Both the position numbers and the translations under genes were made by a program. From contig NC_134519.1 in NCBI RefSeq assembly GCF_027942865.1, forward strand, positions 23,098,248 through 23,162,247: DNA of 64,000 nt, written 5' to 3'. The stretch is from Odontesthes bonariensis (Eukaryota; Chordata; Actinopteri; Atheriniformes; Atherinopsidae). Below, piece by piece: positions 23,171 to 37,049 of the stretch. Position 1 is the first letter of the stretch, and the number at the start of each line of letters is the position of its first letter. A model generated the notes under the pieces. It made no database searches, had not been told where the DNA came from, and was given only the letters and a program-made list of their open reading frames with translations.

Positions 23171-25190
23171 TACCCATCCAAATCCCCAAACCACAAGCCC
23201 TTGAGTCGCACATAGACAAACACACACATGCACACAAATATACAAAGAATGATGTTCTCTAAAAAGCGCTGTCTTAACCCTCATTGACAGTACTGGGGAA
23301 ACGAGAACACTGGAAGTTTGAATAAAAAAATGGTTAAAATGGATAAGAAATTAAAATGAAACAAAATATCATTGAACCAGATACATGGAAGCATCATAAT
23401 AAACATGGATTGACTTTCTACGCTTTAAACTATTACAGAAAGGCTAGTTCGCTGAGCTGGGGAGCCCGAAGCAGCTAACTCGCGGGATTCCAGTTGCTCA
23501 CACCTGCCTGAACGTTAGCTCTGCTATTCCTTGGGGTTAGCTTCCTGTCGACTGGAAGTAAACCAAACAAGCCTCTTATCGCCTCCTTTCTCAGCCTTAA
23601 CCTTACTCTGTTCTCCACTTAGTTTTTGCTAATTTCTCTTCACAGCTATCCAGGGTTGTCAGGATTGGATGGGATAAGGAGAGATCAATTGAAAAGTCGA
23701 CATGAAATTTATTAGTGCACAAGAATGAACAAATGTTTAGCGATTAGACTCTGATGCTGCATCATGGTAACAACCAGAGAGATGCTAGATGACAGGTTAG
23801 GGCCGGACTCTAGATACCGGTGGTGGATTTAGGAGGAGGCAGATTTCTGATAAGGCTCCCTATTGGGCAACTGAAGGAGGTAGAAGGAAGTGTGTTGCAT
23901 GGACTTGAAGTAGAATGACAACAGAATTGAGATCTAACAGAATGGGAAAGAGACTGATTGGCTCGATGAGTGGCGGACAGGAAAAGCATTGGACCAGCGC
24001 AGGGACAACATTATTAGAAACGGGGAAAGTTTGACAACGTGGGGGGAAAAAAGGATGACAGGGTGGTGAAGGAAAAGTCCATCTGACAAGAATGAGATCA
24101 AATCTTCTATACAAAATATCACCAAAGCTTCATTTCATATATGTACCACTTCAAAGCTGTCATTTAGTGATATGTCTTTTTCTCTTAAACAGTTTTTTTT
24201 TTTGTTTTGTTTTGTGTTATCTCTTCAGGCCCTCTGGGCCACCGTACAATGTGGGCATGAATATGTTAGAGAGAGTTTAAGACAGAGCATCTATTTAAAA
24301 ACAGTGAGAAATTCCTCATCGCACATCTTTATACATATAATACAATATTTCAAACAAATATGTGGGAGTATCATTCTCTTTTGTCAAAATTAAGAATTTT
24401 ATTAAATTGTACTAAATGTGTACTCAGAGACCGAAGCCCTCTGGCAAGGCCAGTGTTTCATCGCACAATTTTAGAAAAGCTGACAGGGAGTTGCACCAAG
24501 ATTTGATGGTTTTTTTCTTTGTTGCATGCTAAAGTTTCATCAAATTTGGATTGAATCTGTATGAATCTATAGGATTCAGAAGGCTCCCTGTAGTCGTATT
24601 ATCACACAGCACACTTGTGCAGCCAAAGTGTTCTAAGCGGCATTTTGATTTATGTAAACAAAAAAGTAAATTAAAAGTGACCGTGCAATAAACGGGTGGT
24701 GTCATCCTTTAATTTGCTGCCTTTAATCATCACCACCAATAAATCTAAACATATTCTGCAATTGTGTAACTTTACAACTGAAGATGTGTGTGTAGGTGTG
24801 TATTCAGAAACACATAGGCTGGCTTGTGCGAGTGTCAGATTTAATTGGACCAGTGCTGGTGTACTTCGGTTTATAATGAGGCTTCGCACACTTATCTGAT
24901 TCTTTCGGACCTCACCAAACCGAGCGGCAGGATGGAACACACCATTTCTCGCTCCAATTAAGTCTCTGCTGTAGGTATTCGCCAGGAACAGTAACTATCC
25001 ACATTGACACACTTGCACCATCACACTGTGCATCACCTGATGGTAATAATCCTCGGTCATACAGTATGTCACACTAAAATAAAATCTTTCTCTTCAGCGG
25101 TTTTCACTTGAGTTGATCTTTTGTTGACTTTTTGGAATTTTTTTGTTTTTTGGTATGGCTATTTCAAATGGAAGAATTCTTTTTTTTTCC
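23170..25190. other. intergenic DNA, no gene seen
   Basis: A GC-richer patch at 23450-23640 (GCTAGTTCGCTGAGCTGGGG and following) stands out from AT-rich flanks and may be an old repeat, but no frame or exon is convincing. The rest holds short homopolymers only. Confidence 0.45.
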
Positions 25191-25201
25191 ACATTAAGCA
25201 A

Positions 25202-26010
25202 GTTTACATGACACTAGAAAAATTCTGAATTATTTTCTTCAATCAAAACCAATTTTTTTAAAGTCATGTAAACATGTTAGTCTGAGCTAAACCACTCAGA
25301 TGATGAGGATGGGGTGAAATAGAGTCAACTGACCCTAGGTCCTCCGCACACGCATCAAAGTTCCATCTTTATGTAAAACAGTTTAGCATGAGTGAATAGA
25401 GATGCAGCCAAATTCCTAAAAAAGCAGCAGCCATTTCATATATTTTTCAGATACTCTGACAGATGGCTGAACGTGGTTGCTTTGCTTGTTTAAGTTACTG
25501 ACATATGGGTTTATGATCATGAAAAGAATGTTCCTTCTGCTTTCAGGGTTGTAAATCAGAGAAGACTGAATCTGTGGTGGTTTCCTATCATAAAAAATAT
25601 GTAAATATGTTTATGTACTCCAGATACTTACATGATCTTTTGCATGACAACAAATGCATGTGCATAGCTGAGCATGTACAGGGCTCAGACGGAGGTTTGC
25701 TTTAAGCACACTGTTTTTACATCCCACAAATGTAGGGAGAGCCAAAGAAATACCAGATATTCTGGTCTTACTTCAAAGCATTTCCAGGCTGCTGCTCTGC
25801 TCTAATAAAGTCACTTAACAGGATAACCATTCAAGTAAAAGAGCATTGAATTCAGCTATACTTACATTCATGATGATTTCCCACAAAGAAAGTTAGAAAC
25901 AGTATTATCTCTTGAATGTTTCCTCATATATTCCAGAGTCAGACAAATTTCAGTTAATTACTCCTGTGCATGTATACTGGGACGTGGAGCTAGCTTGACC
26001 CAACTGTGCA
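25202..26010. mobile_element. MITE-like element of the TTTACATG family
   Basis: Bases 25202-25212 (GTTTACATGAC) and 25263-25273 are exact inverted copies. The downstream segment 25868-25995 (TGATGATTTCCCACAAAGAAAGTTAG, later TGTATACTGGGACG) recurs in diverged form at 34095-34200. This shows a dispersed nonautonomous family. No coding capacity is seen. Element ends are uncertain. Confidence 0.45.
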
Positions 26011-26340
26011 TGTAGCTGTGCTGACTGTTGGCTGGTTAACCCTTCACCTGTGTCCAGATTAAACAACTTTTGGATATATTGATGAAAAATTTTGGTTATT
26101 TCTATGACTCTTAGCTGAAAGCTGAAGGATGTTCAGTTTGAACCATCTGCTCAGGCTTTTTTCAACCACAAAAAGTGTCACAATACACCAATTTGTTAAC
26201 TTGTTTCCCTAATTTGTTTAGCTTATAGGCTCAAAGAGCGAGAGCATTTATTTGGGTGAAGATACTTTCCAAAGTCATATTGCATGGTAGAAGAAAAGTA
26301 ACTCTGCACAAAAACCACACATTTAATTTTCGGTAAACAA

Positions 26341-27005
26341 CTCCGGTTTCAAAAGTTTTGGGACACTATTTAAAATATCAATTAAAACCGAATGAATGCA
26401 ATTTGTAAATTATATGAAATAATATTTCATTCATAATTGAACATAGAAAACATGTCAAATGCAGAAAGTAACATAAAGCTATTTCATGAAAAACTTTTGT
26501 TCATCTGGAATTTGACGGCAGAAACTCATCTCAATAAAGTTGGGATGGGGGCAACAAAAGCTGGAAAAGTAAGTGGTACTAAATAAAAACAGCTGGGGGG
26601 ACATTTTGCAGCTATTCATTTTAACTGGGAACAGGCCAGGGTTATTGGGATAACAGGAGTAGGAATGTAAAAGAGCACCTCAAAGAGGCAGAGTCTCAGA
26701 TGTAAAGATGGGCAAAGGCTCAGCAATCTTAAAAAAAAATTGTGTTGTAAAATTGTGAAGACTTTGAATATTCAAAGCATTTCCAGGCTGCTGCAATTCA
26801 ATCATCTGCAATACATAAACTATGCTCTCTTCTAAGAATCCAAGGACATTTGTGAACAGTTTTGCAGTGACTGTGTGGAAATTGTTTGCACGTTTATATG
26901 ATTCCGAAGGTTGGTTTGCAGAATCCCTGCATACAGAAGGCAGCTTTTGTGCTAGTGGGATACTTGCAGTAGGGTAATTCAACATTTGCAGTTATTCAAA
27001 ATTAA
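26341..27005 (+). mobile_element. degenerate interspersed repeat (DNA-transposon-like)
   Basis: The stretch contains phrases of a family I recognise from fish genomes: AAAAGTTTTGGGACACT, AATAAAGTTGGGATGGGGGC, and AGAGCACCTCAAAGAGGCAGAGTC followed by AAGATGGGCAAAGGCTC. In better copies the downstream part encodes a transposase N-terminus. Here all frames are broken. I name no superfamily. Confidence 0.45.
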
Positions 27006-27009
27006 ATGC

Positions 27010-30000
27010 AGCATCAGACCGGCTTAACATCTTATTTCCAAGGAGGGTGAACATTTGATTATGACCACTTTTTACCTTTAACCGCAGCATTCAGTTAATG
27101 TTGAAAGACCTTGTGCACGCCAACATTAAACTGAGATGTTGAGGTACCCCATAGATAGCATGTTAGCATGTGAGCCATGTCAAACCCTTTAAACTCCTAA
27201 TTAGGTCTTCACTGTATTTATTGAGAAGATTTATGAGCTTGGCCTAGAATAAATATTTAGTCAGGTTGGTCAATTTATTGAAAAATCTTTGTTTTCTCTG
27301 GTAAATCATCTTGAAGAGTCACTGTGAGGAGCAGAACCACATGGGCTAAACAGTGCTGCTATGATTTCGCAACTCTTTTATATCTAAAATATTCATAGCT
27401 TATGTTAAAAAAAAAAAGCACCAAGGAGTTTCACAGTGACATTTTCATCCAGTTTTTGAATTTAAATATGCCTGGAATTAATTTTGCACCTGTCATCCAC
27501 TGACAACTCTGCCTGATAGATGAATACCAAGGAAGAATGAAGACACTCATTTTACAGGTTCTATCATCCTGGAATGTAGCTTTAAGAAGGACAAAGTAAA
27601 ATAGCAGAAATTTAAAAGTCCACCCATACATCTTGGCAGCATTGCCTTCATTATGGTGTATTCACTACTGGATGTCATTATTATTGGCCTGATAGGCAAC
27701 AATTGGTCCCACATCACAGAGAAAATAGCAGCTCTATCTAATCTTTTAAGGTCTTTTATTTTTTTTTCCCTGTGATGTATGGCAGATGTACAACAGGAGC
27801 AATAGAACCTATTGATTTCAAGACTCATTACTTGCATAGTCAGTGATAGAGGTTGAACTCTCTTCCAGGAAACAGTCCTGAAAACTCAAAGTAATATTGC
27901 CTTCGGATTTCTATGCTCTTGCTAAGTTTCTTTCAGCACTTGCATTCCATATTTCCATAAACACTATGTCCATATTTCCATATACATATATTGTGTTTCC
28001 CAGAACAAATTATTTTAGAAAAGAAAGAAAAGGAAAAAAGTAACTGGTTTTAATAATTCTAAATGTTGTGTCTGTGTGTTTGTCTCCTTAAAATAACAGA
28101 GGGATAGCAGGGCCATGCATGTTTACACCTACGGCCAATTCGAATCACCTTCGAATCACATTCGAATGTGGTGTTGAGAAGTTGTTATCATTTCACAATT
28201 TTCTATGAAATTTGACATGGCCCCTTAATAAAGTCACCAGATGACATATGTTTGCATCCCTAAAACACATTAAATGCGAATAGAATTTTCACACATGCAA
28301 AGTGTCTCTGTATTGTAATCTGCAGGATATATGAAAGATGATATAATTATCTAATGATATTTTTAAAAGGACCCAGATTGATACACATGTGTATTAGGAT
28401 CAATAGGTTTGTTTCTGCTGTTCTTCCTCATTCAGCAGCAACCTTTAACCTATCAAGACATGTGTGACTTTGCACACATATGTAAAGGGTGCCTAAGGTC
28501 TTAGTTGATAGTGGGGACTTTTAAAGCTCAGCAAGGAAAATATACTTGGAATAAACCTGGAATCCTCCAGTAGAGACTTAAATGGAAACACATTATGTAA
28601 TAATTGGGGGAGTAATATGGGGAAATGTTGCACGTTAATGAAGAGGTACAACATATAGCCCCAGAGGAGACAACCACTGTGTTTCTGTTGCTCCTGAAAA
28701 CTTATCAATTCACCAAATGTCACTGCTATGACAGGCAAACATGCAGAAAGAACAATGTATCCCCAATAAAGATAAACAATCAGGTGAGCATTTACTTTTG
28801 GATATTTTTTTCCTATTATAATCTTGATTAAAGGTTCTCAACATCCCTCTTAATCAATTTGAAAATGTGGTGTGATTGGGCCAGAGCTTTTTTGTTCTAA
28901 TTGTGTCTATTACATAAAGATGGTGAAATAATGGGGTCCATGTAATGTTCCATATATTTAAATTTGATTTTTAGTGAAAGTCTAACGCACAAGTTAACCA
29001 CATTTAACCACATCCCTCTGAATTGCACTTTTCCCTGTTAAGCTCCAGTAATTATGATCAATTATGCAGAATACTGAATTGTATATAGTAAGAGCACAAA
29101 AGATAACAGCCCAGGATAAAGTCAAAAGCTTACAGCGTGAGTAATGACCATGGCTAAAGCTGCGATGAGAGGATGGTAGTGAGTTGAGTCATGCTCATAC
29201 AGGAGGATAAGTCTGGAAAGAAGCCAAGCACTTCTCATTGCTGCACTGCAATATTCAACACATTTGCTGAAATGAAAAAACTCCCAGTGGACATTTCTGT
29301 ATATGTTACTGATTAGATTAATTCAATTTGACTCATAGTCCAAACGCAATGTGATCGTTGGGCCTTTGCATCTCTGAAATACTATCATAGGAGTACAGTG
29401 ACTATTAAGCTGATTTGGTATTTCTCACTTGTAAACCACTATGATTACTACTTTATTAATGAGCAGAGAATAAACACTGTTAGATAACGATACGAGGCTC
29501 ATTTCACTGCTGCACTGACATCCATGTTACAGCTCAGAGACAAAGCAACCCATCTGGTCAGGGGCTGCCGAGTACCAAGGTAAACAAACAGCACACAAAG
29601 TTAGCTTAAGAGAGGATGGATTCTGTGCTGTCTTCAGACTTATGATGACAAATTTGTTTTAGGATTATCACATATACAGACCAACAGACTAGAAGCCATG
29701 TGTGTACATAGAACAAATAAACAGGACAAAGAAAAAAAAAAAAAAGAGGAGGCAGATGGAGAGGGGGTGAAGATGGTACAAGACGGAGCACGTACGAAGT
29801 GAAGAGTGGACCAATACCATCTGTAAAACAGTTGGGAGAAATAGTTTACAGGAGACAGGGACATGAGCAACAGAATACACCAAAGGGAATAAGTCATTTT
29901 TACATTTCATTTACAAAATGAAAAGGAACGTTTCAGTGCTTTATGCAGTGATTAAGATAAATCAATCTCTATTCAAAACCACTGAGATTCTCTGAACAGA

Positions 30001-30170
30001 ATTTTTTTAATTTCCTTACTTGATGATAAACAGCCCATTATCAAATCAAAATGCCTGAGACTTGAACTTTTTGTGAGGGACACGTGCCACTGGCAAATAA
30101 ATGTGATTTAAATGCAGGTTTGTAGTATGCAATAGATGCAATGTGAGGTAAGTAAAAAGAAAGAAATAAG
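27010..30170. other. intergenic DNA, no gene seen
   Basis: No exons are supported. A local triple TTCGAATCA-type repeat at 28139-28168 and a short A-run at 29732-29746 are the only structure noted. Confidence 0.5.
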
Positions 30171-30179
30171 TGGCTATCC

Positions 30180-31020
30180 AATTCAATTCAGTTCATAGTG
30201 CTTTATTAGTCCCTGAAGGGAAATTATATTGCTGCAATATACATTTTCATTCAATGTGTGCTATTGTTGAAGATAGATCACGAAATTAAATAAAAATCAG
30301 CTGACAAACATTTCAAAAGTTGAAGGGTAGTAGAGACGGGTCTGGTAGAAATCTTCAGATATCGGCATGAATGAATGGAGGTGTAGTTTTTGTGTAGTTT
30401 GGCAAAAACTTAGCTGATGATGTCACAGTGTCGGTAGGTAACACGAGTGGCCTCTCTCAGTAGAAAACATGGACAGGAACACACTGCCAACAGTTCAACA
30501 ACACTCTTGTCTGCAGTCTTTGTCTGCCCACATAGTCCTAAACATAAGTAGCGAGGTGTTAGTGTAAGTGTTCCTGTAGTCAGGTCTCAGTAAAACAAAT
30601 ATTATTGTCTCCTTGATATTCCCGCTGAGTCCTTGTCGGCGCTCCAAGCTCTGATGTCACAGAGCTCAGTACAACACTGCTGACGGAAATTCACAAACTT
30701 AAGCTTTTAAACTCTTTACAGGTGTCACACTAAACCTGTCTCTGCAGTAGAAGCTGAAAAACGACATCTGCTCACAACAAACAGCAACTTTACTGCCCAT
30801 AATACACCCACAGCCTTCATGAGTTTTAATGTGCAACAACACATTTCCCTCCTGACTGTGTTGCTCCATGTTTCCATGCTACTCTGTGCGACATCAAAAT
30901 ACCGGCGCTGAAGAGCAGAAGTTGAAGTTGAGGAGCTCGCTAAACATTAGATGCCTGTTAAAACTCAACTTTCGAGACCACCTGGACAAACACGAGGTGC
31001 TGTGCTCACAGCTGCTTAGT
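30180..31020. mobile_element. putative interspersed repeat, moderately GC-rich
   Basis: It opens with AATTCAGTTCATAGTGCTTTATTAGTCCCTGAAGGGAAATT, a layout common at ends of fish retroelements. It is followed by about 700 bp of higher GC without open frames (for example TCCTTGTCGGCGCTCCAAGCTCTGATGTCACAGAG). No terminal repeats were identified, so the boundaries and class are guesses. Confidence 0.3.
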
Positions 31021-33930
31021 TAATTATCTAAGAGTAATGTTCTTTTGGTGGGAAGGCTGCTTTTCACAACACTATTTTTTTTCCAGAGAACAGAAGAGCG
31101 AGAAAAAAATTCTCGTTTAGTGACTCAGTCGCTTGCATGGAGAAATGTCAGGTCCGTCATGTCAGTGATTCTTGAATTGATGTGGTCCCGGACATTTTTG
31201 CATTGACATTGTTCTTAGAATGCTTTTCAGGCACTTCTGAGTGATTACATCTGAATGCATCCGCATGTTAGCATCAACTGTAAATGACCTCTTACTGCCC
31301 ACACTTTGCAACTATAAGCAAATGCAGAAAGCACTAAGATATCAAAAGGCCACTGACATTTTATGAACCTTGTCTTTGACAGCAAATTTCCTAATCCTTT
31401 AAACATGTGCATACAATGTAAATCTTGTTTTCGGCAGTCTTGAAGTTAAGCCCTTTTAGAGAATATTCCACTTTGACAAAAAGCAAACAAACAAACAAAA
31501 TTGTTTTTTAAGCGAATGACAATAACATTCCTGACTCTCTCCAGTGCTGATCGGCTATCTTATAATGTACTTTTTAAATGTCAAAACTGATTTTTTTTGT
31601 TCGATTAGAGCAGCTCTCCATCAAGAACTCTTTTGGCTACTTTGGATCTCCTCCCCCCGCATTTGCTTTTGTGCTGGTGTGTGTGTTTGCTTGCAAGTGC
31701 GTTCTCTCCCTCCCTTGTGACTGCTTGGCATTTTGACAAGTGTGTGACAGTTAAATTTGTAACAACAACAGCATGATGAATCCTTACACAATATGCTGGC
31801 AGTGAACAGTGTCTCTCAAAACAGACAGAGAGAGAGAAAAAAGAAAAGAAAAAAAAGAAACGACCAAATGGTACAGAAAGATAAACACAACAGCCTGGGT
31901 TTATCACCAGTACAAATGAATCGATGAATGAATCACGACAGACGCTGATTGGCTTGGGGACAAGTGAAGCTTGATTAGTTCCACAATCAACAGATGTCAA
32001 TATCGTACTTCTGGAAATTATATGATCTTGATGACTGTGTCAGTCTCAAAAAGATAGAGAAAGTTTGATTTTGGTTTCAAATTATTAAGAGGTCAAACGG
32101 GTTAGTCATCACACTGAATAAAGCGAATAAAGAGCATTTCATTTCACCACGTTGCTTATGTTAAAATGGACAGATTAAATGTGTTCAATGTACGTTCAAT
32201 CCCATTGTGTCCCAAATCAACGCATCTAATGCTAGAAATTAAGTCCAGGTTGAAAAAAACGGAATTTATCGTCACATTTTTTACTAATTTCAACTAAAGT
32301 CACATTACTTTTTTAACTATTTTAATAACAGGGAAATTGACTATCATCTTTGTCAACTTGGTAAATGTTTTTAATGTGAGATAAGTCCCCCAAATAAGTT
32401 AAATCTGTGTATTCCTGATACACCAAGAGAATGATCACTACAAGCTGTGCTGAACATCTCCTAAGTCCTCTTAGCACAGTATGCAGTACAGTTGTCTGTA
32501 TATTGTGCTACATTTGTATAGTGTAAGCATCTTTGTTACTTTACTTGCCGGAATAAGAAAAAAAGTGAGATACACTGAATATTATTTGAACTTTTCCACC
32601 ATTACCTGCATTCCAGATATAGTGGAGGTTAAGGTGCCCTATATACTCTAATATTTTCCAGTGAGATATTGCCACCCTAAAATGATCACAGAACATTTCC
32701 TGGCTCCGCCACTGGTCCTCCGATCTCCAAATAAACCTCTTCCTGTCAACTCAGAGGCCACAGGACACAAAAGAAAATGTCTGGATTGAAGTTCTCTACT
32801 AAATGAAACAATGAATTGACTCGTAGACCCTTGAGGGTCATTTTTTTACAGTCAAGTCTCCTCTGACTCAAGTGCATCCTGAACAGTGCTTTAAGCAGCC
32901 TTTTTTTAAGTTCAACATGAGAGTGACTCATTGCTCTACTTCACCAGGGAAATGTGAATGATTGCTGGTTTTCATTGCACGGCGCTGAGGTACTGAAAGG
33001 GGAAGTAACAGCGGGGCTGGAGACATGCACTCCATAATCACAGAGTCATACAGTCGACATTTCATATTTTTAGTCTTTCTTTCTGAATATATGTGTTGTG
33101 ATCACTTTGCACACACAATTCACAAAGGCTTTAATGTAGAACAATGAGAGGAACGCTTGAAAGATTGGTCTTATGTGGTGAAACACAACGTTTTCTCAAA
33201 TAGCTGATTATTTTACCAAATTACCCCTTCAGCGTTCTATTTTGTTAATGAAAGATATCGTGCAAATTTTGAGGCAGATTTAAAATTATCACATGCAGCA
33301 AAATCTGATGGTGAAATGTATAAAATAATTCATGAGATGACAAAGAGAAGAAGGAGAAAAAAAACACTCACTTAAGATAACAACAACCTCCAAATGATTA
33401 CTTACCTGGAGCAAATGTATTTATTCCCCAGATTTAGAATTTAAATCTGAACGGATTATTGTTAAATTATCAGTGAAACTTTATTCATTTGTGAATTAGT
33501 TTACAGCCAACTGTATTAGTAGTTTAATTTGCGATAGACAGCAGTCAGAATGCCCTGAGTTTGGAGAAGCAGAATGATGGTTTTCTGATGGGTGGCATCA
33601 TCTGGCATTTTCTAAAGCTAAATGCCACGCAGAAGGGGGCCAAATAAAGAGTGATTTCTGTCATCATCAAACGATACAGACCTCAGAAATGTGATAGCTA
33701 CTCAAGCAAACCCTACATTATGGATTTACATTGTCACTTCTGCATCAAATAGCTACATAGACTGGTCATACAACACGATCCATGTAGAACATTTTAGAAT
33801 GGTTTACAGACTCAAGAGGGACGTTCAGTGTAGTGACAATATAATTCTCAATATAGTGCTTGAGCCACTATGAATCTTTTTTGGTTATTGTTTTAGATGG
33901 TAGAAGTATTATTTCAGTGACAGAACTATA
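31020..33930. other. intergenic DNA, no gene seen
   Basis: The sequence is AT-rich, with no splice-bounded exon or RNA gene recognised on either strand. Confidence 0.5.
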
Positions 33931-33939
33931 GTGTAATTT

Positions 33940-34225
33940 CAACCTAAACCAAACTTTTAAAATACATGTAAACAAGCCAGTGTGACTGAAATCATACTTA
34001 ATCAAGTGACTGAAAATTCAACTAACACTCTCTGAAAGTGTGATATCCTGATTTTATTGCCACAGCGTCATGTCTGTGCAGCAATGTGTACATGCCCGAT
34101 GATCTCCCGCAGAGAAAGTTAGTTCAGTGTTGTAGTGTCAGACGACTTCAGTCAACTCGATTCCGCTCCCTTACAGTGCAGGTATACTGGGACGACAAGG
34201 ATGGTGGTCCAGTTAAATGGCCTGC
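33940..34225. mobile_element. second TTTACATG-family MITE fragment
   Basis: AAAATACATGTAAACA at one end and the segment GATGATCTCCCGCAGAGAAAGTTAG ... GTATACTGGGACGAC (34098-34195) parallel the element at 25.2-26.0 kb. The order of shared blocks is the same and divergence is high, so this is an old copy. Confidence 0.4.
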
Positions 34226-34609
34226 TGTAACCATGCTGTAACCAAATGGACATTTTTTGATGTATCTATGCTGCTTGTCGCAAAAGTGCTAACAAATAAA
34301 GTAACAAAAAAACCCAAAAACATATCACTTAAAAGTCCAGTAGGCACTATCGTTTGGTTGCTTTCTCACTTTCATAAGCTTTTAAACATCACACAAAGAC
34401 TGCTCACCCGGACTGGACACTGGTCTGAACAACGAGAAACACAGAAATGAGGCACATCAAAAGACAAATGCCTTTAATCATCTCCTGAATCACAGCCAAG
34501 CTTACAGTAAAGTCTCTGCAGCAGGACAAACACACTCCCAGATGAAGCACTTAGGTTGGTGATATGTGATGAGGCTGTTACAGTTACACCGGCCACAGTT
34601 TTTGGTAAG

Positions 34610-34950
34610 CATCCTAAAGGCAGCTGGTGAGGAGAAGATGAAGGATAAAATCAGGACAAACCAGGGCCACCCCACCCGATCCCTCCATGAGCTATGGCAG
34701 ATGGGGCCATCATCTGCCAAAGCAAGAAGGAGCAGGTCAGGCGCTGCTCTGTGCAGTTCGCCATCAGGCTGTACAACAGCATACAAGATACTTGAATCAC
34801 TTGTGAATGCTGAATCACTTTGGGCACATGTAGAGTTGGTTTGGCTCATTTGTTGTTTTTTTGTTCGGCTGTTTTTGATTTATGATTCTTTGTCTGCCTT
34901 TCTGTTGCTGCTAACACTAAAATTTCCCCTGCTGGGATCAATAAATCATA
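34610..34950 (+). mobile_element. 3' end of a degenerate non-LTR retrotransposon
   Basis: One frame over 34690-34790 reads MADGAIICQSKKEQVRR, then QFAIRLYNS, resembling the C-terminal end of fish LINE polyproteins. The tail AATTTCCCCTGCTGGGATCAATAAATC (34921-34947) is a familiar LINE 3' terminus. The element is 5'-truncated and its reading frame is broken. Confidence 0.5.
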
Positions 34951-34959
34951 TCTTAAATC

Positions 34960-35755
34960 TCTTACTCTTCTCAGACAAATTATGGCATACCTCTCTCTGA
35001 AGCCAGTGAGGCATTGCTGAAAACACTGAAAACTATTTGAAGTGTTAAATCTTCTCCCCCACAGAATGTGTGATGTAACTGTGAGAAATGTGACACCTGT
35101 CTTATTCTATGATAAGCTCCTAGAGTTGAGGGACTTTTGATAAAATCAATATCAAGAAAAACCTGCACATGCGTGACTAAAGCTGTCTGAGTTTGAGTTT
35201 TTGATTGTATTTCTCGCCCTCTTGCCTGTTCTGCGCTCTGGCTCATTCATGTTGATGTGCTTATGTCCACAGAGCGCTTGTTTGCGGCTTACAAAGAGGC
35301 CACACTTGGTAAATACGACCGGCATGGCTTTAGATATCTTGATTACATCCTCTTGAATAAAAGTTCGGCCTCCTTGCTGTTGTCTTTCCCCATGATGGTG
35401 ATCACACTGGCAGCCGAGCGGCGAGTTTGAAACGGAGGAGGCCCCCGCTGTAAGGCGGTGAGACAATAACAGGCCACACTTTGCACCACAGCGCCCGGGT
35501 TTATTTATATTGTTAACACTCCCACAAACTACAGTTGGAGACTTATCATCCTCCAGCAAGCTGGATACAGGTGCCAGCAAACTTGGATGCCATCACCATT
35601 AGTGTTATGAATTGAATGGGTTGTGTTTGAATTTGTTTACTGAAGAAGAATCTACTCATTGTGTGGTCTCTCTTTGAGTTTTTTATAGCTCAAAAGCATG
35701 CAGGAAATCTCGGATATTCGAAAGAGAGATTCAAGGGATCTATTATTGGGATATT
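34960..35755. other. intergenic DNA, no gene seen
   Basis: A GC-richer block at 35200-35580 has open frames on the minus strand but no domain, splice or codon-bias support. It may be an eroded repeat. Confidence 0.4.
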
Positions 35756-35757
35756 TA

Positions 35758-35850
35758 TGATCCATCCATCCATCCATCATCTTCCGCTAGTCCGGGGATC
35801 GGGTCGCGGGGGCAGCAGCTTGAGCAGAGAAACCCAGACGTCATATAGAT
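35758..35850 (+). mobile_element. RTE-type LINE fragment
   Basis: (CCAT)n leads into CTTCCGCTAGTCCGGGGATCGGGTCGCGGGGGCAGCAGCTTGAGCAGAGAAACCCAGAC, the characteristic 3' part of abundant fish RTE-like elements. Only about 90 bp remain. Confidence 0.55.
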
Positions 35851-35859
35851 ATTTATGAT

Positions 35860-37045
35860 GTTCTGATTAATGAACCAAGAAAGGATGGACCATAATGGGT
35901 CAGCCACACCGCTTCTTCAGCAGTTAGTCAATTAACATGCCAACATATTTAGGTGTATATTGTACACACTATTTTTTACACATGCCCTAGTACACAAAAA
36001 GCTGGCCCAAATATCTAAGAATATCAAATCCCGAGAAGAAAGGAAGAAGACGCTTTCTTTCTCTGTTGCTAAAGCAACAAGGAAATGCCATTCCTAAAAT
36101 ACAGCCTACTGAAGTGAAATGGAGAGATAAAAAAAAAGGAAAAGATAACATTTCCATCCATTGCAGCTACCATGTCTGTCAAAACCAAGCAGACATCTAG
36201 GCCTGTCAAAGACTGTCCGCTCTGTTCGCTTAATGTCAACTGTGGAAGGTTGCTGATAAGGGGTGTAGAATTCCAACCTATTTGATTAGCACACGTCAAG
36301 CATATCTAAGTCTGACAATAAAGTGCAGAGCCTTTTTTAATGCCTCACTGAAAATAATTATCCCTTCAATCAAATTTTATTTATAGCATGGTAAGTGTAT
36401 GCCTCCTCACTTGGTTATGCTTCATAGCCACAGGGGTGTGTAATTACTCTTGTCTCTGGTGGTACGGGTCTAACAACTTCTGCAGTTATTTTCATTGTAA
36501 TCCGCTCCGCACTGATGACAGTTCCCTGAAAAGTTGATATATCCTCAGGGTAGACAACGGACAAAAGGAAAAATTAGCTTATGGTGATCACAGTGACGTT
36601 GTATATGTGCAACCTCCGTTTTCTTTAATCGAATTACATGAAACTAATTTAAGATGAACTGACACTTGACACTGCAGTCTCACTCTTGAACATGTAATGG
36701 TTTAGTTGCTCCACAGTGGAGAACATCGAAGATTAACAATAAAATCCCTGAATCCATGAAATCAAGCCTTAACTATGTTTTGTATCATAATAAAAGAGCC
36801 ACAGAGTTTTGCCTAATTTATCTTCCACAACAGCATTGGTGAGAAATAACGAGGAGATGGGCATTAACCTGTGAACTGTCATGCAGCAGACCTAAGTTTG
36901 ATCCTCATCCTTCCTAACATTTTCAACTGTGTTTTCGCTTTTTTGCCTGTTAACGATACACGGTTAGGGTTTCAACTGTAAAAATGCATGAACAGGGTTA
37001 GACAACGTGATAAGTTAACAAAAAAAAGTACCCGCGCCCACAAAA
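35860..37045. other. intergenic DNA, no gene seen
   Basis: No exons are supported. A brief CAATCAAATTTTATTTATAGCAT at 36366-36389 resembles the LINE tail motif at 46.48 kb but is too short to assign. Confidence 0.45.
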
Positions 37046-37049
37046 ATTT

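Noticed and set aside
28139-28168. possible CRISPR-like short repeat (TTCGAATCA units)
   Set aside because: There are only three irregular 7-9 nt units without spacers, and the host is a vertebrate.
34566-35000. 144-aa plus-strand open frame
   Set aside because: It lies over a degenerate LINE 3' end, and the LINE-like peptide is in another frame.
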